A stretch of DNA of 64,000 nucleotides from Chengkuizengella sediminis (GTDB taxonomy: Bacteria; Bacillota; Bacilli; Paenibacillales; KCTC-33759): contig NZ_SIJC01000007.1 of assembly GCF_010078385.1 (NCBI RefSeq), forward strand, positions 158,758 to 222,757. The letters run 5' to 3'. The notes beneath the pieces were generated by a model. The model was not told the origin of the DNA, ran no database searches, and worked only from the letters and a program-made list of their open reading frames with translations. The position numbers and the translations under genes are program-made. Below are positions 14,779-24,194 of the stretch, piece by piece (the stretch's first letter is position 1; every line of letters starts with the position of its first letter).

Positions 14779-15039
14779 ATGGATTATCAAGATCAAGCCA
14801 TTAATATAAGTGAAAAACTATCTAAATTCAAAGAGCATTGGACTCCTAAAGTGATTAGTGAAATGAATGATTATCAGTTTAAATTAGCAAAATTTTTGGG
14901 TGAGTTTGTATGGCATAGTCATAAAGACACCGATGAGGTTTTTATTATAATAGAAGGCGAAATGAAAATAGCATTTCGTGATGGAGAAGTTAAACTTTCC
15001 AAAGGAGAATTAACTGCTGAAAACGATGTATGGATTTAA
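14779..15039 (+). CDS. Cupin-domain protein, apparently shortened
   Basis: 86 residues with one cupin motif, WHSHKDTDEVFIIIEGEMKI, carrying the metal-binding His-x-His and Glu. Small cupins of this kind usually run on to a second motif with a final His near residue 95-100. Here the frame ends after LSKGELTAENDVWI, so the second motif is missing and the gene may be 3'-truncated. ATG 14779 is chosen because GAGGAG sits 7 bases upstream. A hairpin follows. Metal binding may be incomplete. Confidence 0.6.
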   Translation: MDYQDQAINISEKLSKFKEHWTPKVISEMNDYQFKLAKFLGEFVWHSHKDTDEVFIIIEGEMKIAFRDGEVKLSKGELTAENDVWI

Positions 15040-15055
15040 AAGTTATTTTAAAATG

Positions 15056-15104
15056 GCACAACCCTTAAAAAATGTATTAAAGGATTGTGCGATTTACCTT
15101 TTTT
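15056..15104 (+). terminator. Hairpin terminator after the cupin gene
   Basis: GCACAA-CCCTT (15056-15066) pairs with AAAGG-A-TTGTGC (15079-15090), with a T run at 15099-15104. Confidence 0.6.
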
Positions 15105-15144
15105 ACATATTTAAAATTAATAATAAAATATTGGGTGTAGGTTA

Positions 15145-17418
15145 TTACCTAATAATGAATTTATCATTATTCATGGTGTTAGGTAAATTTACTAAGTTAC
15201 GGATATATATGGCTAATTGAGCAGTAGTTACTGACTCTTGTGGGTGAATCTCACCGTTTTCATTTTTTGTAATAAGCCCTAAGGCATCTGCAAGTTCAAC
15301 TTGATCTTCATATTTGTCAGAAATGAGATGACTATCAGTGAAGTTGGAGATAGACAGTTCTTGTTCTAAGATAGCTTCTGAATCTAGCAATCGAACAAAC
15401 CAATAGGCAAGTTTTTCTCTCGTTAGTGATTCATCAAGATTGAAAGTTTCTTGTTCCGTATCAATGATTCCTTTATCTGCAGCACTTTCAATAAATGGAT
15501 ATGCTGCCATGTCAGGCTGAATGTTATGGAAAGTTTGAAATCCTGATAAACCATCAGGATAGTTGTTAATATAATCTTTATTGTATAAAGATTTTACGAG
15601 TATACTTATTCCTTGTTCAACTGTTAATGCATGATCCGTTTGTACCTGCCCATTTTTATCAGGCATAATGATTTCAGATTGTATCATATAATTAATTTCA
15701 TCTTCTGCCAAAGAATGATTTACCTTGATATCAGGGACTTCAAAGGTATCTACACCATATAACTTTACAATTTCACCTGTTGTCGCATCCACATATTGTA
15801 CTTTGAAATTTATTCCGTAGATTAAATTATAGTGTGCCTGTTTCAAATCCTCATAATAATCATTGTATTTGTGTTCATAATATAAATCTGTGGACATTTG
15901 ATCTAGATATGCAGAGAAAGCTTCCTCCTGACTTATAACAATGTCACCGATAGGAAATTGATCCATGTCATCAAGACTCATAAAATATTCTATTAATTTT
16001 CCATTCTTTTTGGAAACTATAACGTTGATTTCATCCCCTTCATAAGGAATCCCGTTGATTAATCTGTGAAATTCAAAACTATAATTTTCATTTCTAGTGG
16101 AATAATCTTTAGGATGATCTCTCCACACAATATCTTGAGAATTGACAGGGGAAAGCTGGTTTATATATTCCATTGCAAATTCTCTAGCTTCATTTATTGA
16201 TAACTCGGACACTTCATTAGTATTTGGCGTATTTAATTTATCAGTTGAACTCAAGTAATAGAAGTCTCCGGTGTCACCATCAATCATCATCTCGCCATTA
16301 TTATTATTCACATTGAATGATATAGAGTATTTTAAGTTTTTTTCTAATTTTAGTTCTTCTATTTTATCAATTTCTATTTCTGATTGTTCCACCTTTAATA
16401 TTTGCTCCAATATTTTTAAGACGTATTGTTCTGTATTGCCTTTAATGAAACTATACGTCGATTTGTCAGTAGATTTAGATAAAGGTTGATATGTGGAGAT
16501 AGAATTTAGTTCACTAATATCCATGGACTCTCCGTCAATATAGTATGTTCCTTCTATGGCATTGATCTTATTTACAGAAGGATCTACGGCATAAGCTAAA
16601 TAAATATCTTTGCTCGAAGGTGAGTTCCATTCGCTAATATATTTTAGCTGTACATTTAATTCATTTTTCAGTTGCTGCTTAATTTCATCTTCACTTAACA
16701 TGTTGCTTGGAGAATCATACGTATGATCTTGTAGGGAGGAATAATAACTCTCATAAGGTTGATTATAATAGTTATAACTTCTGATCCTTCCATCACCTTG
16801 AACGAGTATCCAACCTCCCTGATCTGAAATGCGTATACCATTCTTCATTTTATAAAATTCATACTCTGTTTGAAGAATTTCGGTTAAAGGTCTTTGAAAG
16901 TCGTGATAATAACTATACTTCATGCCATAATCACTCATATCATATATTTGATTTAAAAATTCCTCAGCAATATCTCTACTTTCTTCAAGATCAACTTTGG
17001 GAGGGAATGAATTCCCTTTTGTTGCTGCATCGCCACCAAAGGAGGCAGCAATTAAAGTTAGCTCTTTTCCATAAAATATAAATGTACCTCTTAAATCTGG
17101 AGGAATATACTGTTCACCATTTTCACGATAATATAATTTAAATTCATCCTTTTTAGAAGGATCCTTTCCATCAAAAGTAAATTCTTCTAGATTAGCTGAT
17201 GCCAATACATTTGGATACATTTGTTTTACTCTAATTACTAAGTCTTCTTTTGTTATTTTAGCTGTTTCTTCAACTTGTTGATTTTCTGAGTTGTTTTCAT
17301 GATCAATTGATTTATTTAAGCTGGTTTCTACTTGTGGATCTGTATAATTCCCCGGAAAATAAATGTACAAAATACTAAAAAGAGCTAGACTTAGAATGAA
17401 ACTCAATATTATTTTCAT
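15145..17418 (-). CDS. YcdB/YcdC-repeat envelope protein with SLH-like C-terminus
   Basis: 757 residues. An N-terminal signal/anchor (about 1-22) precedes a long extracellular region with repeated YcdB/YcdC-type units (PepSY-like; ITKEDLVIRVKQMYP, SINEAREFAMEYINQ, SQEEAFSAYLDQM, each followed by a tyrosine-rich sheet). The last 170 residues form three S-layer-homology-like modules, including SLTREKLAYWFVRLLD and SVTTAQLAIYIRNLVN, which may anchor it to secondary wall polymer. It lies 52 bases after the M56-Kelch gene in the same direction and is likely the third gene of the BlaI operon. Its exact role is unknown. Confidence 0.85.
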   Translation of the reverse strand: MKIILSFILSLALFSILYIYFPGNYTDPQVETSLNKSIDHENNSENQQVEETAKITKEDLVIRVKQMYPNVLASANLEEFTFDGKDPSKKDEFKLYYRENGEQYIPPDLRGTFIFYGKELTLIAASFGGDAATKGNSFPPKVDLEESRDIAEEFLNQIYDMSDYGMKYSYYHDFQRPLTEILQTEYEFYKMKNGIRISDQGGWILVQGDGRIRSYNYYNQPYESYYSSLQDHTYDSPSNMLSEDEIKQQLKNELNVQLKYISEWNSPSSKDIYLAYAVDPSVNKINAIEGTYYIDGESMDISELNSISTYQPLSKSTDKSTYSFIKGNTEQYVLKILEQILKVEQSEIEIDKIEELKLEKNLKYSISFNVNNNNGEMMIDGDTGDFYYLSSTDKLNTPNTNEVSELSINEAREFAMEYINQLSPVNSQDIVWRDHPKDYSTRNENYSFEFHRLINGIPYEGDEINVIVSKKNGKLIEYFMSLDDMDQFPIGDIVISQEEAFSAYLDQMSTDLYYEHKYNDYYEDLKQAHYNLIYGINFKVQYVDATTGEIVKLYGVDTFEVPDIKVNHSLAEDEINYMIQSEIIMPDKNGQVQTDHALTVEQGISILVKSLYNKDYINNYPDGLSGFQTFHNIQPDMAAYPFIESAADKGIIDTEQETFNLDESLTREKLAYWFVRLLDSEAILEQELSISNFTDSHLISDKYEDQVELADALGLITKNENGEIHPQESVTTAQLAIYIRNLVNLPNTMNNDKFIIR

Positions 17419-17470
17419 TAATTTCTTAACTCCTATCTTTAAAACAATATATTTATAAAAACCATCTGAA

Positions 17471-19768
17471 TTACTTCATAAAATCATATACTTCTACTGA
17501 TCTTGAACCATATTGTTCTTGTGTATATCCTCCTAATACATATAGTTTATCATCGATGAGTTCTGTTGCTTGACCATATCTTGCATGATTCATATTAGTA
17601 ACCTCTGTCCACTTGTCTGTTTCAGGATCATAAACTTCAACGTTTGATAAATGATTATAATCATAATACCCACCGATTGCGTAAATTTTCTCATCGATCA
17701 CTTCAGTTGCATGGTTATCTCTAGGTTGATTCATACTAGTTAATTGTGTCCATGTATCCGTTTGTGGATCATAAACTTCTACACTTGATAAATAATTTTC
17801 TTTTCTATATCTCATAAAATTTCCATTAAATCCACCTACTACATAGAGCTTTTCATCGATGACTCCTATTGAAAAATCTTCTCTTGGTTTATTCATGTTA
17901 GCTAACAGTGTCCAAGTATCCGTCTCTGGATCATATACTTCCGTACTCGATAAAGTGTAGTCACCTCGACCACCTATAGTATAAATTTTCCCATCGATTA
18001 CTTCAGTTGCAAATCTAAATCTAGCTTCGTTCATACTAGTTAATTGTGTCCATGTATCGGTTTGAAGATCATAAACTTCTACACTTGAAAGGACACTATA
18101 ATCTACTTGATTTCCATCCCCACCAACTATATAGATTTTTCCATCAATGACTTCTGCTGAATGGTTGCCTCTAGCTTGATCCATACTAGTCAATTGTCTC
18201 CAAGTATCCGACTGTGGATCATACACTTCTACGTCTGATAAATAACGATAATCTTCTCCATCATATCCATACCCACCAACTACATAAATTTTACCATCGA
18301 TCACTTCAGTTGTATGGTTATTTCTAGCTTGATTCATACTAGCCAATTGTGTCCAAGTATCCGTTTGTGGATGATACACTTCTAAGCTTGATGAATACAC
18401 ATAAACTCCATCTTTAATTACAGATCCTCCAACAATATAAATGTTGCCATCGATGACTACTGATGCATTATCAGGATAACCTGCTTGATTCATACTGGAA
18501 ACCTCAGTCCAAGTCCCTATTGTATCTATTGTCAGATTTTCTGGATTACTTTCTTCTGTTTCATGATCTGATTGAATGTTGCCAACTACTGATTGAGATG
18601 CGTCTTGACCATTGTTATTTAAATCAAATACTGTGAATCCAACAAGAATAATACTTGCGGTTATCATAATAGAGAGCATAATCCATTTCCGAGATTGTTT
18701 TTTAAACATATTAATTCTCTTCATTCTTGATTTCATATCTGAAAGACCAGCGGACATCCCTATGGAACTAGGAATGAAGGTTGGTTTTGATACTTTTCCT
18801 AAAACACTTAATAAAGTGTTGCCATATGCCAGGTGTTCGTCTTTTTTTAGTTGAGATAAAACGGAGGCATCACACGATAACTCACAATCTTTACGCAATT
18901 GATAGAAGCTGTACCAAATAATAGGGTTAAACCAATGAATGGCTAAAACTATGATACTCATCCATTGAATAAGCACATCCTTTTTTTTGAAATGTGTTAA
19001 CTCATGCAACAACACATACTTCTTTTCATTTTTTGACAAGCTTTCTAATAATGGTTTAGAAATCACAATTTTAGGTACTAAAAAACCAATTATCGATGGC
19101 GAGTCTATCTTGTCATCATTTATTATTTGTATATTTGAACTTACCTTTAATTTCTTTTTACATGCTTCTAACAGAGATAAAATGTCAACATCTTTACATT
19201 TCGGTTGTTTCGATAATCTCCAGTTATAATCGATATTTTCGATCAAAAAGAATATAAAAACCATCAACACACCAAACAACCACAACATCCCTAATGAACT
19301 TAGATTAAAAATATTGAATTTTATTTGTTTAACAGCCACACTTTCTGAGATTGAATCCTTTTCACCCACTTCCATAATTTCTTTATTGAAATTCGTCAAT
19401 GTTAGATTCGTCATTGTTTGAATAGCAACAGGCGGTTCATTCATTTCATTTATAGTTATATTCTCATTTTTACCTTTAATGTTTTCCATATTTAAGGGAG
19501 GTGATGTTGTTTGATTCCTAACAGGAGTTTCAATAGGTTCATTTATCTTAAATTCTGAAAAAGTGGGGAAGTATTGAACTAAACTCAATGAACTTTCAAA
19601 ACTAAAAGGAATCAGAAGCCTTATAATCAATATAAGCCAAATGTAATAGTGCCAATGTGCAGAGAGTTTATCGTTCAGAACTCTTTTTATAAAGAGAATG
19701 AGGACTGCTATAATACCCCCTATAAGAGAAAAATTTAAAACAATTGAAAATAAATTTTGTACATCCAT
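17471..19768 (-). CDS. M56 (BlaR1/MecR1-like) sensor protease with Kelch beta-propeller
   Basis: 765 residues from ATG 19768, which follows GGTGA; ATG 19807 upstream lacks a site. The N-terminal half is a BlaR1-type membrane protease: transmembrane segments near 8-30, 40-58 and 160-178, zinc motif HELTH (255-259), the downstream acidic ligand region CELSCDASVL, and a last membrane helix (361-381). The extracellular part (419-765) is not a penicillin-binding domain but seven Kelch repeats of about 50 residues (MNxAR, VIDGKIYVVGG, EVYDPxTDTW), expected to fold as a seven-bladed propeller. A signal sensed by the propeller may activate proteolysis of the BlaI-type repressor encoded upstream. Confidence 0.9.
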   Translation of the reverse strand: MDVQNLFSIVLNFSLIGGIIAVLILFIKRVLNDKLSAHWHYYIWLILIIRLLIPFSFESSLSLVQYFPTFSEFKINEPIETPVRNQTTSPPLNMENIKGKNENITINEMNEPPVAIQTMTNLTLTNFNKEIMEVGEKDSISESVAVKQIKFNIFNLSSLGMLWLFGVLMVFIFFLIENIDYNWRLSKQPKCKDVDILSLLEACKKKLKVSSNIQIINDDKIDSPSIIGFLVPKIVISKPLLESLSKNEKKYVLLHELTHFKKKDVLIQWMSIIVLAIHWFNPIIWYSFYQLRKDCELSCDASVLSQLKKDEHLAYGNTLLSVLGKVSKPTFIPSSIGMSAGLSDMKSRMKRINMFKKQSRKWIMLSIMITASIILVGFTVFDLNNNGQDASQSVVGNIQSDHETEESNPENLTIDTIGTWTEVSSMNQAGYPDNASVVIDGNIYIVGGSVIKDGVYVYSSSLEVYHPQTDTWTQLASMNQARNNHTTEVIDGKIYVVGGYGYDGEDYRYLSDVEVYDPQSDTWRQLTSMDQARGNHSAEVIDGKIYIVGGDGNQVDYSVLSSVEVYDLQTDTWTQLTSMNEARFRFATEVIDGKIYTIGGRGDYTLSSTEVYDPETDTWTLLANMNKPREDFSIGVIDEKLYVVGGFNGNFMRYRKENYLSSVEVYDPQTDTWTQLTSMNQPRDNHATEVIDEKIYAIGGYYDYNHLSNVEVYDPETDKWTEVTNMNHARYGQATELIDDKLYVLGGYTQEQYGSRSVEVYDFMK

Positions 19769-19849
19769 GTTTTCACCACACTTTATTAGCGATATGGAAA
19801 CAATCATAAAATTTTATTAATCTGAGTTTCTCTTATGCGTAAGTTAGAA

Positions 19850-20230
19850 TTAATCTTCATTTTTTTTCTGATTAAGGATCTTTCTTAATTCTTCAATTTC
19901 CTTATCCGTTAACTTCTCATTTTTAATAAAATTTAAAATAAACATTTGACGTGAACCAGCATAGATCTTTTTTAAAAAAGATGTTGTCTCTCTTTTCCGA
20001 CATTCCTCGGCAGAGAGAAGAGGGTAAAATTGTTTAAAGCGACCTTCCTTCTTAACACCCAACACTTCTTTTTTTACTAAACGGTTGATTAAAGTGTGTA
20101 TCGTTTTGGGGTTCCACTCTGTTGAATCTTTTAGCTTATCAATAATTTCAGCTGAAGTTTGGGGAGATTTTTTCCACAACTGCTCCATGATTATCCATTC
20201 AGCATCTGATATCTTAGAATGAGTACTCAT
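19850..20230 (-). CDS. BlaI/MecI-family transcriptional repressor
   Basis: 126 residues: a winged helix (ISDAEWIIMEQLWKKSPQTS, then TIHTLINRLVKK) and a C-terminal dimerisation helix pair, as in BlaI/MecI/CopY proteins. ATG 20230 follows AGGAGG at the right distance. It is the first gene of a unit with the M56-Kelch protease, the usual repressor-protease pairing. Two palindromes in the promoter fit the BlaI operator pattern, so autoregulation relieved by M56 cleavage is expected. No beta-lactamase gene is present, so the regulated output is probably the downstream envelope protein and distant genes. Confidence 0.93.
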   Translation of the reverse strand: MSTHSKISDAEWIIMEQLWKKSPQTSAEIIDKLKDSTEWNPKTIHTLINRLVKKEVLGVKKEGRFKQFYPLLSAEECRKRETTSFLKKIYAGSRQMFILNFIKNEKLTDKEIEELRKILNQKKNED

Positions 20231-20260
20231 ATAATACACCTCCTTGGTCTAACATTATAA

Positions 20261-20316
20261 ATACTACGGGCGTAATACTTATTACCATATTACACTCGTA
20301 ATATTTAAATTGTCAA
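20261..20316 (-). promoter_or_regulatory. blaI-type promoter with two operators
   Basis: On the minus strand TTGACA (20316-20311) and, 16 bases on, TGTAAT (20294-20289) form a good promoter. A perfect palindrome ATATTAC-ACTC-GTAATAT (20287-20304) covers its -10, and a near-perfect second copy ATACTAC-GGGC-GTAATAC lies at 20261-20278, 26 bp centre to centre. The TTAC/GTAA half-sites resemble BlaI/MecI boxes. Confidence 0.75.
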
Positions 20317-20563
20317 TAGTAATGTTAAATGTAAAAAAATCATTAACATTGAATAATCCAAATTGGGTTTCAGAATGTTAACCATTTGATTGGATGATCC
20401 ACAATAATAAACTTATAAAATAAATAACTTACTTATTAGTATCTTCACCAAACATATTAAATTCCCAGATTTTCCAGTAGTAGATGAGAATCCAATTAAA
20501 GAATCAATGAGTATATTCTTAGATGTAGAAGAAGCAGACAGAAAATGAACTTTTTATAAGCAG
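20317..20563. other. Intergenic stretch with a possible coding relic
   Basis: A plus-strand frame from 20414 to a stop at 20546-20548 encodes about 44 residues, ending NPIKESMSIFLDVEEADRK, with protein-like composition but no start codon or ribosome site. It may be the tail of a lost gene. Nothing else is recognised. Confidence 0.3.
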
Positions 20564-20617
20564 CATAATATAAATCACCAATTCTACTTTATAATAGAAT
20601 TGGTGATTTATATTATG
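20564..20617. terminator. 23-bp perfect inverted repeat ending the MATE gene
   Basis: Bases 20564-20586 and 20595-20617 are perfectly complementary with an 8-base loop. The right arm includes the stop codon of the exporter gene. The T run on the minus strand is weak, so it may act as a terminator, a 3' stabiliser or an operator. Confidence 0.6.
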
Positions 20618-21974
20618 TGTCAGCTTGTTTTTTTGTTTTAACTAAAGCCATCTTTTCCCATGCACGAGAACGCCATCTCCATAGCATAGCCAATCCTCTA
20701 ATCCATTCATCTAAAATATATCCGATCCAAATTCCGTAAAGCCCATAACCAAAATGAATTCCTAAAATATAAGCGGTTGGAACACTGACACCCCACATAA
20801 ATAGGGCTCCCATATAAACAGGAAATTTGACATCCCCAGCCGCTCTTAATGAGTTATTGATGACAAGGTTTAAGGCTCTTCCTGGTTCAAGAATAATAGT
20901 CATCAATAATAAACTAGTTCCCAAGCTAATAATTTCAGCATTATCTGTAAAAATGCTTAATAATGGTTTGGCAAGGAAGTAAAAAGCAGTTGCAATCATT
21001 AAACTAATGAACATGCCTATTTTTAAGCTGTGTATAACTTGTTTATAAGCTTTTTCGTTTTCTCCTGCTCCAATACGATGACCGACAATAATCTGAGTTC
21101 CTTGTCCGATAGCTAGTGAAAATAATAGGATGAGAAACATGAGATTAAATACATAAACACGAGTAGTAATGAACATGGTTCCAAGTAAAGCTATGAAGGC
21201 TGTAATTGTAAGCTGTTGTGTATTATAAAACAAACCTTCTCCAGCAGATGGTACCCCTATTTTAATCAGTTTTCTGACATGTTCTTTTGGAAAATAAAAT
21301 AGATGGCGAAAGCTTATGGGTTGCTTTACTTTAGTAATTAAAAATATAAACAGTATTGTTAATCCAATTGAGCGGCTAATCACTGTAGAAATGGCTACGC
21401 CTGTAACACCTAATACAGGAATTCCGAATGGACCAAAAATGAATAAATAGTTTCCAATTACATTAATGATATTCATAGTAAGTGTAGAATACATCGTTTG
21501 TTTCGTGTATCCATGACTACGAATGATACCTGATACGGTCATGATTAACGCTTGAATAAACAAAAATCCACTAATAATTTGCAAATAGGTTTTAGCCTCA
21601 GACATTAACTCAGGTGGTGTTTTCATCCATTTCAAAGCATAGGGAGCACAGATATATAAAACCAAACTAAGTCCGAGTCCAATCACGATATTTAGTGAAA
21701 TAGATGTTCTTCCAATTTCAAAAGCTGTTTTTTTATCGTTTGCCCCTAGATTTTGTGCAACTAGTATCGTTGTACCTGTGACAACGATACCAAACATCAA
21801 TATAATGAAATTTTGAATTTGATTGGAAATTCCAACGGCTGCTACAGAGTTATCAGAATACTGACTAAGCATGATTGTATCAGCATTTCCCATTAAAATA
21901 TATAATAAAAATTCAATAAAAATCGGCCAGGTTAAATGAAAAAGAGATAGTTTTTTCTTTGGTTTTTCACTCAT
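20613..21974 (-). CDS. MATE-family multidrug/cation exporter
   Basis: 453 residues with about 12 membrane segments in two homologous halves, typical of MATE antiporters (NorM/DinF-related). Conserved features include the opening LTWPIFIEFLLYILMGNADTIM, NSLRAAGDVKFPV in the second half and the terminal GLAMLWRWRSRAW. It likely expels organic cations or drugs in exchange for Na+ or H+; the substrate is not predictable. It is monocistronic and divergent from the aldehyde dehydrogenase gene. Confidence 0.92.
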   Translation of the reverse strand: MSEKPKKKLSLFHLTWPIFIEFLLYILMGNADTIMLSQYSDNSVAAVGISNQIQNFIILMFGIVVTGTTILVAQNLGANDKKTAFEIGRTSISLNIVIGLGLSLVLYICAPYALKWMKTPPELMSEAKTYLQIISGFLFIQALIMTVSGIIRSHGYTKQTMYSTLTMNIINVIGNYLFIFGPFGIPVLGVTGVAISTVISRSIGLTILFIFLITKVKQPISFRHLFYFPKEHVRKLIKIGVPSAGEGLFYNTQQLTITAFIALLGTMFITTRVYVFNLMFLILLFSLAIGQGTQIIVGHRIGAGENEKAYKQVIHSLKIGMFISLMIATAFYFLAKPLLSIFTDNAEIISLGTSLLLMTIILEPGRALNLVINNSLRAAGDVKFPVYMGALFMWGVSVPTAYILGIHFGYGLYGIWIGYILDEWIRGLAMLWRWRSRAWEKMALVKTKKQADT

Positions 21975-22207
21975 TTTTTAATTAATCCCTTCACTTTTGT
22001 GGGTTATATTTCGAGTAATTTGGTTATTATATCACGATTGACCATTGGTGAATACCTAAAAAACGATGATCATCGAAATTTGAGAATTGGGGAAAGGAAA
22101 AGATTTTGAAAATACAGGTATTACAGGTTCCATCTCGAATAAATTATAAATAGATAGACAAACTTTTGTGAACTTTATCATTTCAAAATTCGTGAGGAGG
22201 AAAAAAT

Positions 22208-23728
22208 ATGATTTATGCAGCTCCAGGAATGCAAGATGCAATGATTAACTTTAAAAAAAGGTATGATAATTACATTGGAGGAGAATGGACTGCTCCAACA
22301 AAAGGTGAATACTTTGAGAATGTGAGCCCAGTTACGGGTCAAGCCTTTTGCGAAATCGCTCGTTCAAAATCGGATGATATTGAAATGGCACTTGATGCAG
22401 CGCACAAAGCAAAACATAGCTGGGGTAAAACCTCAGTCACTGAAAGAGCACAAATTCTAAACAAAATTGCGGATCGAATGGAAGAAAATTTAGAAATGTT
22501 AGCTATTGCGGAAACATGGGACAACGGTAAACCTATTCGTGAAACAACGATTGCAGATCTACCATTAGCCATTGATCATTTTCGCTATTTTGCCGGATGT
22601 ATTCGTGCACAGGAAGGTAGTTTAGGGGAGCTTGATCAAGATACAGTATCTTATCATTATCCAGAGCCACTAGGTGTAGTTGGACAAATCATCCCATGGA
22701 ATTTTCCATTGTTAATGGCAGTATGGAAATTAGCACCTGCACTTGCTGCGGGCAATTGTGTAGTTTTAAAACCTGCCGAGCAAACTCCAGCATCCATTAT
22801 GGTATGGGCTGAACTCATTCAAGACTTATTACCACCAGGTGTGTTGAATATAGTGAATGGATTTGGAGTTGAAGCGGGCAAACCACTCGCGTCAAGTGAT
22901 CGTATTGCCAAGATAGCTTTTACTGGTGAAACCACAACAGGACGTCTAATTATGCAGTATGCATCAAACAATATTATTCCTGTTACCCTAGAGTTAGGTG
23001 GGAAATCTCCAAACATATTTTTCAAAGATGTAATGGATCAAGATGATGACTTTTTGAATAAATCCATTGAAGGGTTTGTTATGTTTGCTTTAAATCAAGG
23101 TGAGGTTTGTACATGTCCATCACGTGCTATCATTCATGAATCTATTTATGATCAGTTTATGGAAAGAGCGTTATCACGTGTAGCAGAAATAAAACAAGGA
23201 AATCCTTTAAATATGGAAACGATGATTGGAGCTCAAGCTTCCTCTGAGCAAATGGAGAAAATATTAGCTTATTTTGATATTGCTGAACAAGAAGGGGCAG
23301 AAACGCTAATTGGTGGTAAAAGAAATATTCTTGAAAGCGAATTCAAAGATGGATACTATATTGAGCCTACCGTTTTTAAAGGACATAATAAAATGCGCAT
23401 TTTCCAAGAAGAAATTTTTGGACCTGTCGTATCTGTTACTACTTTTAAAGATGAGGAAGAAGCTTTAGAAATAGCAAACGATACTTTGTATGGGTTAGGC
23501 GCAGGCGTTTGGACTAGAAACATGAATACAGCCTATCGATTTGGACGTAATATTGAGGCAGGTCGTGTATGGACCAATTGTTATCATGCTTATCCAGCTC
23601 ATGCAGCTTTTGGTGGATATAAAATGTCTGGTATAGGAAGAGAAACACATAAAATGATGTTATCTCATTATCAACAAACAAAAAATTTATTAATCAGTTA
23701 CAGTCCACAGGCATTGGGATTCTTTTAA
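22208..23728 (+). CDS. NAD(P)-dependent aldehyde dehydrogenase (AcoD/ExaC-like)
   Basis: 506-residue ALDH oxidising an aldehyde, probably acetaldehyde, to the acid. Conserved blocks are [48 protein letters not shown] (general-base Glu) and [11 protein letters not shown] (nucleophilic Cys). The Cys-Thr-Cys around the nucleophile and the long N-terminus resemble AcoD/ExaC enzymes. ATG 22208 follows GTGAGGAGG. The DUF779 gene begins 2 bases after its stop, a known pairing. Confidence 0.93.
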   Translation: MIYAAPGMQDAMINFKKRYDNYIGGEWTAPTKGEYFENVSPVTGQAFCEIARSKSDDIEMALDAAHKAKHSWGKTSVTERAQILNKIADRMEENLEMLAIAETWDNGKPIRETTIADLPLAIDHFRYFAGCIRAQEGSLGELDQDTVSYHYPEPLGVVGQIIPWNFPLLMAVWKLAPALAAGNCVVLKPAEQTPASIMVWAELIQDLLPPGVLNIVNGFGVEAGKPLASSDRIAKIAFTGETTTGRLIMQYASNNIIPVTLELGGKSPNIFFKDVMDQDDDFLNKSIEGFVMFALNQGEVCTCPSRAIIHESIYDQFMERALSRVAEIKQGNPLNMETMIGAQASSEQMEKILAYFDIAEQEGAETLIGGKRNILESEFKDGYYIEPTVFKGHNKMRIFQEEIFGPVVSVTTFKDEEEALEIANDTLYGLGAGVWTRNMNTAYRFGRNIEAGRVWTNCYHAYPAHAAFGGYKMSGIGRETHKMMLSHYQQTKNLLISYSPQALGFF

Positions 23729-23729
23729 G

Positions 23730-24071
23730 ATGGATGAGAAGGTTATCGCTACAGATGCGGCGATTGGATTGATTAAAAGGCTGAGAGAGAAACATGGTCC
23801 ACTCCTTTTTCATCAATCTGGCGGCTGCTGTGACGGGAGCTCTCCCATGTGTTATCCAAAAGATGATTTTTTAATAGGAAATAGTGATGTGTCCATCGGT
23901 GAAATTGGAGACACTCCATTTTATATGAATAAACAGCAGTATGAGTATTGGAAGCATACTCAATTGATTATTGATGTAGTACCTGGCCGTGGAGGAATGT
24001 TTTCATTAGAAGGACCAGAAGGATTTCGTTTTTTAACAAGATCCCGCGTGTTTCCAAAAAATGAGACATAA
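23730..24071 (+). CDS. DUF779 protein, partner of the aldehyde dehydrogenase
   Basis: 113 residues with the cysteine-rich signature FHQSGGCCDGSSPMCY and the later GRGGMFSLEGPEGFRFLTRSR. This is DUF779, regularly encoded next to acetaldehyde-type dehydrogenases. The three cysteines suggest a metal or redox role, and the biochemical function is not known to me. The start lies 2 bases after the dehydrogenase stop, so translation is probably coupled. Confidence 0.9.
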   Translation: MDEKVIATDAAIGLIKRLREKHGPLLFHQSGGCCDGSSPMCYPKDDFLIGNSDVSIGEIGDTPFYMNKQQYEYWKHTQLIIDVVPGRGGMFSLEGPEGFRFLTRSRVFPKNET

Positions 24072-24136
24072 CAAATTCGTGTCCAAGCACTTATTGGGAA
24101 TATTTTGTGAATGTTATTAGTTATTGGTTCAATGAC

Positions 24137-24190
24137 AGGGTCCCAATCATAAATGTATCGAGCAATTTTTAGGGACCCTAACTATTTTTT
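24137..24190 (+). terminator. Terminator after the aldehyde dehydrogenase unit
   Basis: AGGGTCCC (24137-24144) pairs with GGGACCCT (24172-24179), followed by a T run. The 27-base loop is long. It lies between convergent genes. Confidence 0.6.
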
Positions 24191-24194
24191 AAAG

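Noticed and set aside
17471..18530. Regular repeats of about 150 bp that could suggest a repeat array
   Set aside because: They are the coding units of the Kelch domain, in frame and diverged, not CRISPR or a mobile repeat.
15145..20239. BlaI/BlaR pair as a beta-lactam resistance locus
   Set aside because: No penicillin-binding sensor domain and no beta-lactamase or PBP2a gene is present.
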